Shown: positions 41,985 through 50,238 of the stretch, piece after piece
Layout: each line of letters begins with the position of its first letter
How positions within the stretch are numbered: the stretch's first letter is position 1
Assembly (NCBI RefSeq): GCF_014042355.1
Contig: NZ_JACEZU010000017.1
Coordinates: forward strand, 1 to 64,000
Direction: 5' to 3'
DNA length: 64,000 nucleotides
DNA from: Rugamonas apoptosis
GTDB lineage: Bacteria; Pseudomonadota; Gammaproteobacteria; Burkholderiales; Burkholderiaceae_D
The notes under the pieces: generated by a model
Databases searched by the model: none
What the model saw: the letters and a program-made list of their open reading frames with translations, nothing else
What the model was told of the DNA's origin: nothing
Position numbers and translations under genes: made by a program

Positions 41985-42128
41985 GGCGGGGGTTCGCTAT
42001 TTCTGTTGGGTGAACGGGAGCATGGGATCGCCACGCGGCCACGATTCTAGCCCAACGGGAACAGCGGGGAAACAGGGCGCGCGCGCCGGGGCCGCCCGTG
42101 CCAGCGGCGCCCCGGGCGGTGGGGCGCT

Positions 42129-42707
42129 TCAGCCGGCCGGCATCAGTTGCGGCTGGCCGCCCCGGTAGCCGGGACGGGAGGACGCCGCCGGCTGGCGCCC
42201 GGCCGTGCCGTCCGTCTCGTCCTGGGTCAGGAACATGCTGCCGATTTCAAACCATTCCTCGCTGCGGATCACGCGCTGGGCCAGTGGCAGCAATTCGCGC
42301 TCTTCCTTGTCCAGGCGCTGCAGCAGGTTCTGGCAATACATGTCGATGGTGCGGCACAGGAAGGTGCTGTGCACGGCGCTGCGGCGCATGGCACGGCGCA
42401 GGCATTTGCGCACGGCCGCCAGCATGGCGCGGCCCAGCCGGCTCAGCGATTCGAGGTCGGCCAGCAGCGGGCCGGCCTCGCCGGTGGCGTTGCGCACGGC
42501 CGGCATCAGGCACGCTTCCACCTTGCGCTGGTGGCGCGCCTCGGCGAAGCGGGCCAGTTCGTCCAGCTGGGATTGCAGATAGACAGGGTCAACTTCCTGC
42601 GGCTTGCGGGACATGGTCCGCACCTGTTGCAGCAGGCGTGAAATGAAGTGGCGTTCTTTCTTTTGCTCGATTGACAGGGTCAACAGGACATAGGTTGCAG
42701 TGAGCAT
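42129..42707 (-). CDS. Helical protein of unknown function
   Basis: 192 residues, nearly all alpha-helical, with a charged coil and a Cys pair (STFLCRTIDMYCQNLLQRLD) before KEERELLPLAQRVI and EEWFEIGSMFL. The EExxLxPLA pattern recalls a hemerythrin-like bundle, but the histidine ligands are not evident, so I do not call it one. ATG 42707 is the longest start; ATG 42614 (before SRKPQEV) is possible. A Gly/Pro-rich tail ends the protein. Confidence 0.55.
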   Translation of the reverse strand: MLTATYVLLTLSIEQKKERHFISRLLQQVRTMSRKPQEVDPVYLQSQLDELARFAEARHQRKVEACLMPAVRNATGEAGPLLADLESLSRLGRAMLAAVRKCLRRAMRRSAVHSTFLCRTIDMYCQNLLQRLDKEERELLPLAQRVIRSEEWFEIGSMFLTQDETDGTAGRQPAASSRPGYRGGQPQLMPAG

Positions 42708-43095
42708 AGCGTTTCCCGGAATACGTCTGACGTCGGCTGCGAGGCATACGTGGATGGGGGCCGGGCCAGGTGAAAAACCATCACCTTATCGCTGTCGGGC
42801 ACGCCATCAACGACTCTTTACAATTGTTCACAACTATCTGTGTGGCACAACTTGGGTAAAAACCTGCGAACTTTTTGGCCATCCTGGCGCTTGCATTGCC
42901 GGCATGTAAAACGTATTGCGGAGGCGCCAAGCCGGTGGTGGCGCGTCACAATGTTGGGGCATGAGCGAATAATTATGCGCCTGATTGATGCTGAAAAAAA
43001 CTAGTTTTTCGGGCAATCCGCCAAAAAAAATGATGCTTGCCCGTGCGCGGATTAAGACGGGCTCAGCCGCTGTTGCGCGGGCGCCGCACTGGCCG
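42708..43095. other. Intergenic region, no gene seen
   Basis: 388 bp between two minus-strand genes. It contains a palindrome AAAAACTAGTTTTT at 42996-43009 with flanking A/T runs, which could be a weak terminator of the solute-binding gene at 43096, plus the promoter of the gene at 42129. Nothing else recognised. Confidence 0.4.
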
Positions 43096-43890
43096 TTATG
43101 GCGGCGCCACGCCGGCCGTGGCGGCCAGTTGGCGGTAGTCCGCCGACTGGCGTTGCAGGCCGATGGCGTGCCAGATCGCCTCGATGCGCCGCGGATCGCG
43201 GTCGTAGGTGCGGCGGTTGAACATCAGGTGGAAATCCAGTGCGGCATAGCGCGGTGACGCTTGCTGCACGCGGTCGCGAAAGCGGGGATCGGACTGGACC
43301 AGAAGGCTGGCCTCCGTGCCTTGCAGCACGGCCACGTCGAACAGACCGCTGACTAGCAGCCGCAGGCCGTCGTCGGCCGACTTGACCAGTTCGCGTGGCA
43401 GCAGCCCTTGGGCCCGCAAGTTGTTGCCGATCAGGTAGCCGGCCTGCACTGCCACCTCGCCGCGCGGCGCGCTCAGTTGGTGACCATTCCAACTGGCTTG
43501 GCCACCCACCCGCAAAAACACGTTGACGTTGTCCACATACAGGGCGCGGCCTGGATCGGCGCCGCCGTCGGGCAAGGTGGGGACGATGGCGAAACTGCGC
43601 CGCGCGCTGGCGTCGGCCGCCGCGATCACCCCATCCACCGCGCCCAGCCTCAGTTCCTCCATGCAACGCCGCCACGGTTTGGGCGCGTAGCGGAACTGTT
43701 CTCCCAGCGCCTGCTGCACGCGCTTGAGCAATTCGAAATTCAGGCCGGTCGCGTCGGGCATGCTCCACGGCCGCTGCGCCACGTCCTCGAAGCACAGCGT
43801 CAGCGGCGCTGGCGCGGCGTGCGCCACCTGCGCCAGCGCCGCCAGCGTCAGACTGGAAAGCCCTGCCCGTAACCACTTGCCGGTTGCCAT
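43096..43890 (-). CDS. Periplasmic solute-binding-like protein
   Basis: 264 residues: signal peptide (LSSLTLAALAQVAHAA), then a family 3-like binding fold (LTLCFEDVAQRPWSMPDATG, LGAVDGVIAAADASARR, GYLIGNNLRAQGLLPRELV, DFHLMFNRRTYDRD). It is divergent from the gene at 44186 and shares its architecture and a WxGHQxS motif, so the two are ancient paralogues facing away from a common promoter region. No permease nearby; probably a sensor or binding subunit. Confidence 0.7.
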   Translation of the reverse strand: MATGKWLRAGLSSLTLAALAQVAHAAPAPLTLCFEDVAQRPWSMPDATGLNFELLKRVQQALGEQFRYAPKPWRRCMEELRLGAVDGVIAAADASARRSFAIVPTLPDGGADPGRALYVDNVNVFLRVGGQASWNGHQLSAPRGEVAVQAGYLIGNNLRAQGLLPRELVKSADDGLRLLVSGLFDVAVLQGTEASLLVQSDPRFRDRVQQASPRYAALDFHLMFNRRTYDRDPRRIEAIWHAIGLQRQSADYRQLAATAGVAPP

Positions 43891-44185
43891 AGTCGGTCCC
43901 CTGTGGATGCCTGTGCGGAAATGGCCAGTTAGGATGCCATCAGGTTAGCATGACTTGCCCCCGTGCTGGAACCGGCCGCCGGCCTGTGGCGCACACTTGT
44001 TGCGGCGCACCCCGGTCCTACGGCAGTGCTGTCAGTAAATAAAAAATATCTCACTAGAATAATGATGCTAATATAGCAATTTCAATGGTCCCCCACCTTT
44101 ACACTGGAAGGCGGCGATAATCGACAATAGCCATTGCGACGGAGCAGTGAGTGGTGCCCCACCCATACACGCGCGAGGCGGTTCC
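43891..44185. other. Divergent promoter region between paralogous solute-binding genes
   Basis: 295 bp. The last third (about 44037-44085) is AT-rich, with ATAAAAAATATC and several TATA-like stretches suitable for promoters of the two genes; no further feature seen. Confidence 0.4.
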
Positions 44186-44965
44186 ATGCCCTGTTCGCCG
44201 ATTGCGCGGCTGCGGCCGCTCTTGACGTTCCTGCCTGCCGTGCTGCTGGCGCTGGCCGGCCCGGCCGCTGCGCTGCCGCTGCGGCTGTGCCTCTTTGACC
44301 GTCCGCTGCCTCCCCTCTCCATGCCCGACGGCAGTGGCCAGGTGCAGGAATTACTGCGGCGCGCGGCCCGCACCGCGCCCATTTCCATCCATGCCGTGCC
44401 GGCCTCGCGCGCCCGCTGCCTGGCCCAGCTGCAAAGCGGCGAGGTGGACGCCATGCTGGGCGCTTTCCTGCCCGAACGGCTCGCCTACGCGGCCTACCCG
44501 ATGACGGGCGACCGGGTCGACGAAAGCCAGGCCGTGGCGCAAGCCCGCTTCATGGTGTACCGCCGCCACGGCAGCATGGTGAGCTGGGATGGCCATCAAT
44601 TCAGCAACCTGGGGCGCCAGCCGGTGGGCATCCAGCCCGCCTTCCTGCATGCCGACTTGCTGCGCCAGCTGGGCGTGGTGACGGACGAGGATAGCCGCAG
44701 CACGGCCGACAACCTGGACAAGCTGGCACAACACCGGGTGGCGGCCGTGGTGGCGTTGGAAGGCGAGGGCGGGCCCCTGGTCGCCAGCCGCTACCCCGGC
44801 GAGATCGAGGCGCTGCCCCAACCGTTCCATGTCACCCCTATGTACCTGGTGGTCCACCGCGCGTATTACCACCAACACCAGGAGCTGATCGACGCCTATT
44901 GGCTGTCGCTGCGACTATACCGCCTGTCCGTGGACTACCAGCAATATCTGCAGCGGCCCCGATAG
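44186..44965 (+). CDS. Periplasmic solute-binding-like protein (paralogue of 43096)
   Basis: 259 residues from ATG 44186, or 272 from GTG 44147. Signal peptide (TFLPAVLLALAGPAAALP), then LRLCLFDRPLPPLSMPDGSG, LQSGEVDAMLGAFLPER, MVSWDGHQFSNLG and LVVHRAYYHQHQELIDAYWL. Low overall similarity to the 43096 protein but the same layout, with SWDGHQFS against SWNGHQLS. Ligand unknown. Not part of a transporter cluster. Confidence 0.7.
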   Translation: MPCSPIARLRPLLTFLPAVLLALAGPAAALPLRLCLFDRPLPPLSMPDGSGQVQELLRRAARTAPISIHAVPASRARCLAQLQSGEVDAMLGAFLPERLAYAAYPMTGDRVDESQAVAQARFMVYRRHGSMVSWDGHQFSNLGRQPVGIQPAFLHADLLRQLGVVTDEDSRSTADNLDKLAQHRVAAVVALEGEGGPLVASRYPGEIEALPQPFHVTPMYLVVHRAYYHQHQELIDAYWLSLRLYRLSVDYQQYLQRPR

Positions 44966-45014
44966 TGAACGGTTTTCGCCGGGCCGGTGGTGAACTTGGT
45001 ATCATGTCCGGCTC

Positions 45015-45066
45015 GCCGGCCACCCGCCGGCTCACTTGATGCCGGTTACCCGCCGGCTTACCTTAC
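45015..45066 (+). repeat. 26 bp imperfect tandem repeat upstream of the S9 peptidase
   Basis: Two adjacent 26-base units (45015-45040, 45041-45066) share GCCGG..ACCCGCCGGCT and match at 20 of 26 positions. The second unit ends about 15 bases before the peptidase start, within its probable leader. Confidence 0.6.
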
Positions 45067-45081
45067 GTCGGAGATCAACCC

Positions 45082-47139
45082 ATGACATTACGTCTGTTGC
45101 TGCTGGGGACCGCCTTGGCGGCCACCAGCGCACTGGCCGCGCCGCGCGGCTTCACGGTGGAAGATATGGTCAACATGGAGCGCGTGGGCGCCCCGGTGCT
45201 GGCGCCGGACGCCAGCCGCGTGGTCTACACCGTGCGCACGACCAACCTGGACAAGAACCGTGGCAACACCCAGCTGTGGATGCTGGACTTGCGTTCGGCC
45301 AAGGCCGTGCCCCAGCGCCTGACCCAGAGCGAGGCCAGCAGCACCGATCCCGAATGGTCGCCCAAGGGTGACGCTATTTACTTCCTGTCCTCCCGTTCCG
45401 GTTCGCAGCAAGTATGGCGCTTGCCGCTGGGCGGCGGCGAAGCCACGCGCGTGACGGACTTGCCGCTGGACGTGGACAATTTCCGCCTGTCGCCCCAGGG
45501 CGACCGCCTGGCGTTCAGCCTGGCTGTGTTCCGCGACTGCGCCGACCTGGCCTGTACCAAGGCAAGACTGGACGCGCAAGCCAGCAACAAGGCCAGCGGC
45601 CGCGTGTACGACCGCCTGTTCGTGCGCCACTGGGATACCTGGGGCGACGGCCGCAACGCCGTGCTGTATTCGGCGCCCATCGACGCGGCCGGCAAGGTCA
45701 GCGCCGCGCCCGTCAGCCTGAGCGGCACGCTGGATGGCGACGTGCCTTCCAAACCGTTCGGTGACCACGATGACTACCATTTCAGCCCGGACGGCCAGAG
45801 CGTGGTGTTCGCGGCCCGCATCGCCGGCCAGACGGAAGCCTGGTCGACCAACTTCGACGTCTACCTGGTGCCAGCGGCTGGCGGTACGCCGCGCAACCTG
45901 TCGGCCGACAACCCGGCCTGGGACAGCAAGCCCATCTACTCGCCCGACGGCCGCACGCTGGCCTGGCTGGCCATGGACCGGCCCGGCTTCGAGGCCGACC
46001 GCTTCCACCTGATGCTGATGGACGTGGCCTCGGGCAAGAAGCGCACCGTGGCCGGCGACTGGGACCGTTCCATCGCCGACTACCACTGGACCCCGGACGG
46101 CAAGCAACTGCTGGCCACGGCCGACGACGTGGGCCAGCACCGCCTGTTCGCCATCGACGCGGCCAGCGGCAAGGTCAGTGCATTGAGCGGCCAGGGCGCC
46201 GTGCACGGTTTCGACGTGCGCCACGACACCATCGTCATGGCGCGCGCCGACCTGGCCTCGGGTGCCCAGTTGTACCGGCAGAAGCTGGGCCCGGCGCCGG
46301 AGCAGGCCGCGCAGCTGACGTGGAACAACGCGCAGGCGCTGGCCGACGTCAAGATGGGCGAGTATGAACAGTTCTCGTTCCAGGGCGCCAATGGCGACAC
46401 CGTGTATGGCTATGTGACCAAGCCCTGGAACGCCGTACCTGGCGGCAAATATCCGGTGGCCTTCCTGGTGCACGGCGGCCCTCAGGGCAGCTTCGGCAAT
46501 GCCTGGGGCTACCGCTGGAATCCGCAAGTGTATGCGGGCGCCGGCTATGCCACCGTGTTCATCGACTTCCACGGTTCGACCGGCTACGGCCAGAAATTCA
46601 CGGACGCCATCAGCGGCGACTGGGGCGGCAAACCGTTGCAGGACCTGAAGCTGGGGCTGGCGGCGGCGGCCCGGCGTTTCCCATGGCTGGACACCCAGCG
46701 CAGTTGCGCGCTGGGCGCCTCCTACGGCGGCTACATGATGAACTGGATCCAGGGTAACTGGTCCGACGGCTTCCGCTGCATCGTCAACCACGATGGTGTG
46801 TTCGATACCCGCGGCATGGCGTATTCGACCGAGGAAATCTGGTTCACGGAATGGGAAAACGGCGGCAGCTATTTCAACGTGCCGCAGAACCATGAGAAGT
46901 TCAACCCGGTCAGCCTGGTGGCGAACTGGAAGACGCCGATGCTGGTGGTGCAGGGCGAGCAGGACTTCCGCATCCCCACCACGCAAGGCCTGGGCACGTT
47001 CACGGCCCTGCAGCGGCGCGGCATCCCCAGCAAGCTGCTGATGTTCCCGGACGAAAACCACTGGGTGCTCAAGCCGGCCAACTCGCTGCTGTGGCACCAC
47101 ACGGTGCTGGACTGGCTCGATACGTACCTGAAGCACTAA
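45082..47139 (+). CDS. Prolyl-oligopeptidase-family (S9) dipeptidyl/acyl-aminoacyl peptidase
   Basis: 685 residues. Signal peptide (LLLLGTALAATSALA), WD40-like propeller with SPDG blades, and a catalytic domain with HGGPQGSF oxyanion region, nucleophile in LGASYGGYMMN, acid in QGEQDFRIP and histidine in ENHWVLKP. The order and length match dipeptidyl aminopeptidase/acylaminoacyl-peptidase members of S9. GGAG lies 9 bases upstream of ATG. It probably degrades peptides in the periplasm or outside the cell. Confidence 0.92.
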   Translation: MTLRLLLLGTALAATSALAAPRGFTVEDMVNMERVGAPVLAPDASRVVYTVRTTNLDKNRGNTQLWMLDLRSAKAVPQRLTQSEASSTDPEWSPKGDAIYFLSSRSGSQQVWRLPLGGGEATRVTDLPLDVDNFRLSPQGDRLAFSLAVFRDCADLACTKARLDAQASNKASGRVYDRLFVRHWDTWGDGRNAVLYSAPIDAAGKVSAAPVSLSGTLDGDVPSKPFGDHDDYHFSPDGQSVVFAARIAGQTEAWSTNFDVYLVPAAGGTPRNLSADNPAWDSKPIYSPDGRTLAWLAMDRPGFEADRFHLMLMDVASGKKRTVAGDWDRSIADYHWTPDGKQLLATADDVGQHRLFAIDAASGKVSALSGQGAVHGFDVRHDTIVMARADLASGAQLYRQKLGPAPEQAAQLTWNNAQALADVKMGEYEQFSFQGANGDTVYGYVTKPWNAVPGGKYPVAFLVHGGPQGSFGNAWGYRWNPQVYAGAGYATVFIDFHGSTGYGQKFTDAISGDWGGKPLQDLKLGLAAAARRFPWLDTQRSCALGASYGGYMMNWIQGNWSDGFRCIVNHDGVFDTRGMAYSTEEIWFTEWENGGSYFNVPQNHEKFNPVSLVANWKTPMLVVQGEQDFRIPTTQGLGTFTALQRRGIPSKLLMFPDENHWVLKPANSLLWHHTVLDWLDTYLKH

Positions 47140-47164
47140 GCCCGCCAATCCGGGCGCCACTCCC

Positions 47165-47198
47165 GACACCCCGCATGCCCGCCGGCTTGCGGGGTGTC
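47165..47198 (+). terminator. Terminator-like hairpin after the S9 peptidase
   Basis: GACACCCCGCA and TGCGGGGTGTC form an 11 bp stem with a 12-base loop, 26 bases after the peptidase stop. Only a short T-run (CATTT) follows. Confidence 0.6.
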
Positions 47199-47358
47199 GT
47201 CATTTGGCGCGCCACATGACCGGGCAAGGTGGTCCGGCGGGCGCGCCGCAAGTGGCTCTATCAGGCGCGGATTTTGTCGCGCAGAATGAGGCCTCCCGTC
47301 GACCCGCATCCCGTTGCCGCGGCCGATACCGTGCTCCATCCACCCATTCCGGACGCCT

Positions 47359-49011
47359 ATGACCGCTCTGCTGACCCTGCTTGCCCGCATCAATATTGGA
47401 ACGCGCCTCGCGCTGGGATTTGGCCTGGTCCTGCTGTTCGCCAGCGGCTTGCTGGCGATGGGACTGTGGCGCATGGCGCAGCTGCACGGCTCGACGCACT
47501 ACATGGTGAACGACAAGGTCGGCAGCCTGAACGCGGTGACGGAAATGCGTGAGCAGGGACGTGCCATGGTGACGGTGCTGGCGCGGCTGGCGGCGCCCAC
47601 GGAATTGAGCGCTGTCCCGCGCGACCAGGCGGCACTGGCGACCATCCTGGCCACGTATGCCCGCGCCGAGGCGTTGGCGCAGGCGCTGATCGCGAGCGGT
47701 GACGGTCAGGGCCTGCTGCGGCGGGCGATGGCGGAAAAGCAGCCCGTCATGCGCGTGGCCGAGATGGTGCGCAAGCTGGCGCTGGCCGGCGACGGCTACG
47801 AAGCGGGCAATATCCTGCGCGCGGAACTGACCGCGCCCCACGAGCGTTGGCTGGCCACGCTGACCGAGCTGGCCCGGCGCCAGAGCGAGGACATGGGTGT
47901 GGGCTATGCGGAACTCAATGCCCATTATCGCGACGCCATGGTTGGCATGGTCGCCATCGGCCTGCTGACGCTGGCCATGGGCGCGTACTCGGCCTGGCTC
48001 ATCACCCGCACCATCGCCGTGCCCGTGCGGGGCGCGGCGCTGGCGGCCGACCGCATCGCGTCGGGTGACCTCAGTCATGCCATCGTGGCCGACACGGACG
48101 ACGAAGTGGGCGCCTTGCTGGCGTCGCTCAAGACCATGCAGGGCAATTTGCGCGACACCGTGCACCGCATCCAGCAAGGCAGCCATGCCATACATGGGGT
48201 GGCACGCGACATCGCATCCGGCAACGCCGACCTGTCGCGCCGCACCGAGGCGCAGGCCGGCGCGCTGCAGCAGACGGCCGCGTCGATGGAGAAGCTGACG
48301 GCCGCCGTGCGCACCAGCGCCCTGCATTCGCGCCAGGCCAACGCGCTGGCCGTGTCGGCCGCCGCCGCCGCCCGCGAGGGCGGCAGCGTGGTGCGCGATG
48401 TGGTGGCCACCATGGGGGCGATACGGACCGGTTCGGACAAGATCGTCGAGATCACGGCCGTGATCGACGGCATCGCGTTCCAGACCAATATCCTGGCCCT
48501 GAACGCGGCGGTCGAGGCCGCCAGGGCCGGCGAGCAGGGGCGCGGCTTCGCCGTGGTGGCGGCGGAAGTGCGCAACCTGGCCCAGCGCAGCGCCGGCGCG
48601 GCCAGGCAGATCAAGGCGCTGATCGACGATGCCGTGCACCAGGCGGAACTGGGCAATGGCCTGGCCAGCCAGGCAGGCCGCGCCATGGACGATATCGTCC
48701 AGCGGGTGGGCCAGGTCGCCGGCCTGATGAGCGGTCTGGCGGGCGCCAGCGAGCAGCAGAGCGAAGGGATAGGCCAGATCAACCACGCCATTGCCGACAT
48801 CGACGGCATGACCCAGCAAAACGCCGGCCTGGTCGAACAGTCAGCGGCCGCCGCCGAGCGCATGGATAGCCAGGCGGGCGTGCTGGTACGGTTGGTCGAC
48901 ATGTTTGCGCTGGGGGCCGACGACGCTGCGGCAACCCCGGTCCGGTCCGCCGCAGCGGCGCCCGCGCGGGCATTGAATATTTCCACAAGGGAAAAACTCG
49001 CAATATATTAG
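47359..49011 (+). CDS. Methyl-accepting chemotaxis protein
   Basis: 550 residues. A short cytoplasmic start, membrane span about 12-35, periplasmic four-helix-type domain, second span about 200-220 and HAMP region, then a signalling domain with the conserved hairpin tip FQTNILALNAAVEAARAGEQ and GFAVVAAEVRNLAQRS. ATG 47359 chosen; upstream in-frame codons lack a site. The C-terminus ends without a CheR/CheB pentapeptide, unlike the receptor at 62229. Its ligand is unknown. Confidence 0.9.
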   Translation: MTALLTLLARINIGTRLALGFGLVLLFASGLLAMGLWRMAQLHGSTHYMVNDKVGSLNAVTEMREQGRAMVTVLARLAAPTELSAVPRDQAALATILATYARAEALAQALIASGDGQGLLRRAMAEKQPVMRVAEMVRKLALAGDGYEAGNILRAELTAPHERWLATLTELARRQSEDMGVGYAELNAHYRDAMVGMVAIGLLTLAMGAYSAWLITRTIAVPVRGAALAADRIASGDLSHAIVADTDDEVGALLASLKTMQGNLRDTVHRIQQGSHAIHGVARDIASGNADLSRRTEAQAGALQQTAASMEKLTAAVRTSALHSRQANALAVSAAAAAREGGSVVRDVVATMGAIRTGSDKIVEITAVIDGIAFQTNILALNAAVEAARAGEQGRGFAVVAAEVRNLAQRSAGAARQIKALIDDAVHQAELGNGLASQAGRAMDDIVQRVGQVAGLMSGLAGASEQQSEGIGQINHAIADIDGMTQQNAGLVEQSAAAAERMDSQAGVLVRLVDMFALGADDAAATPVRSAAAAPARALNISTREKLAIY

Positions 49012-49035
49012 TTGGTCGTCTGTTAACGCTGCCAG

Positions 49036-49060
49036 GCCAGCCAAGCGGCTGGCTTTTTTT
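49036..49060 (+). terminator. Rho-independent terminator after the chemoreceptor
   Basis: GCCAGCC and GGCTGGC form a 7 bp GC-rich stem with an AAGC loop, followed by seven T, 25 bases after the chemoreceptor stop. Confidence 0.85.
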
Positions 49061-49467
49061 CGGGCCGCCGATGATGGTGACGCAGTTGACATGTTGACGG
49101 CATGATGATGTTGTCTTGTTGATAAAATCGCCGCCATTGCGCGATGTTGTTGCCAGCACTGTCGCACGCGGCGGGACTGGTGGTGGCCCGCTGCCATCGT
49201 CAAATTTGCGAAATAACAACAAACAAACCGACTGGATCGGCCTGGTCGCACCCATGAATGAAGCTGGTTTCATCGGTGATGCCATTTTTTCTTCTGTATT
49301 TGAAAATAAATGCAAATAATAAACGTTAAGATAATTGCACTTTAAGTTGTCCCTCTTGCTATATTTCTTGATGCTGGCGTTGCGACCCAATGCCGCCAAG
49401 CAGGGCGCCGCGACCTTGCAGGTCCGATGCAGACCATGTCCGCTCCTTAACCAAGAAGGCAAGAGAA
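49061..49467. other. Intergenic region upstream of the PEP-CTERM gene
   Basis: 407 bp with no convincing gene. The part from about 49285 to 49375 is AT-rich and probably holds the promoter of the exported-protein operon. No operator or repeat stands out. Confidence 0.4.
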
Positions 49468-50229
49468 ATGAAATCTACCCCCACCCTGAAACAACTGGCT
49501 GGCGTCGTCGTCAGCGCCGTGACCCTGCTGGGCGCCGCGCCTGCCATGGCCGATACCATCAGCTTTGAAGCACATGGCCCGGACATCTTCGCCGGCGGCG
49601 ACACGTTCGCCGAAGCCGGTTACACCATGCAGGTGCTCGACACCGTGGCCGGCAACGGCGGCGGCTTCGCCGGCGCCATCGCCAACGGCGCCGACCCCAC
49701 CACCTGCACCGTGGCCGCCTGCCCGGTCGGCAACAACAGCATGTACTACCTGGGCCTCAACGACGGCGGCTTGAACATCCACCGCACCGACGCCTCGGCC
49801 TTCTCGCTGCATGGCCTGGACTATGCCTTCCTGGCGCCTATCGGTGGCCTGCACAACTTTTCCTACGGCCAGTTGATGCTGACGGGCACCGCGGTGGGCG
49901 GCGGCACGGTGCGCGCGACGTTCGACTTCCCCCTGCAAAACGGCGCCGGCAACTATGTGTTCGGCGGCGCGCCCCTGAACGCGGCGTTCGGCCAGACCAA
50001 ATTGAGCGGCCTGAACATCAGCGCCTGCATGTTTGATAACAGCGGCAACTGCTACAACCCGGCCGACAACCAGGCCCAGTTCGCCATCGACAACCTGAAC
50101 GTGAGCGCCGTGCCGGAACCGTCGGCCTACGCCATGCTGATGCTGGGCCTGGGCGGTGTGGCTTTCGCTGCGCGCCGCCGTGCCCGCCAAGCTGGTCAGT
50201 CCGCCCCAACCCTGCCAGCCCAAGCCTGA
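49468..50229 (+). CDS. PEP-CTERM-sorted exported protein (QFxxD type)
   Basis: 253 residues. Signal peptide (GVVVSAVTLLGAAPAMAD), a beta-rich mature domain, then the sorting end VPEPSAYAMLMLGLGGVAFA followed by RRRAR, the classic PEP-CTERM tripartite signal (VPEP, hydrophobic span, basic tail) processed by exosortase. The sequence QFAIDNLNVS just before it matches the QFxxD subclass as I recall. No exosortase gene in the window. It is 9 bp upstream of the subtilase, so the two are probably co-transcribed and co-secreted. Confidence 0.85.
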   Translation: MKSTPTLKQLAGVVVSAVTLLGAAPAMADTISFEAHGPDIFAGGDTFAEAGYTMQVLDTVAGNGGGFAGAIANGADPTTCTVAACPVGNNSMYYLGLNDGGLNIHRTDASAFSLHGLDYAFLAPIGGLHNFSYGQLMLTGTAVGGGTVRATFDFPLQNGAGNYVFGGAPLNAAFGQTKLSGLNISACMFDNSGNCYNPADNQAQFAIDNLNVSAVPEPSAYAMLMLGLGGVAFAARRRARQAGQSAPTLPAQA

Positions 50230-50238
50230 GGAGTAGCC

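Noticed and set aside
42129..42707. Hemerythrin-domain call for the helical protein
   Set aside because: The EExxLxP pattern is suggestive but the set of iron-binding histidines is missing.
45088..47169. 693-codon open frame on the minus strand, opposite the S9 peptidase
   Set aside because: Antisense shadow of a clear peptidase gene with no recognisable domain.
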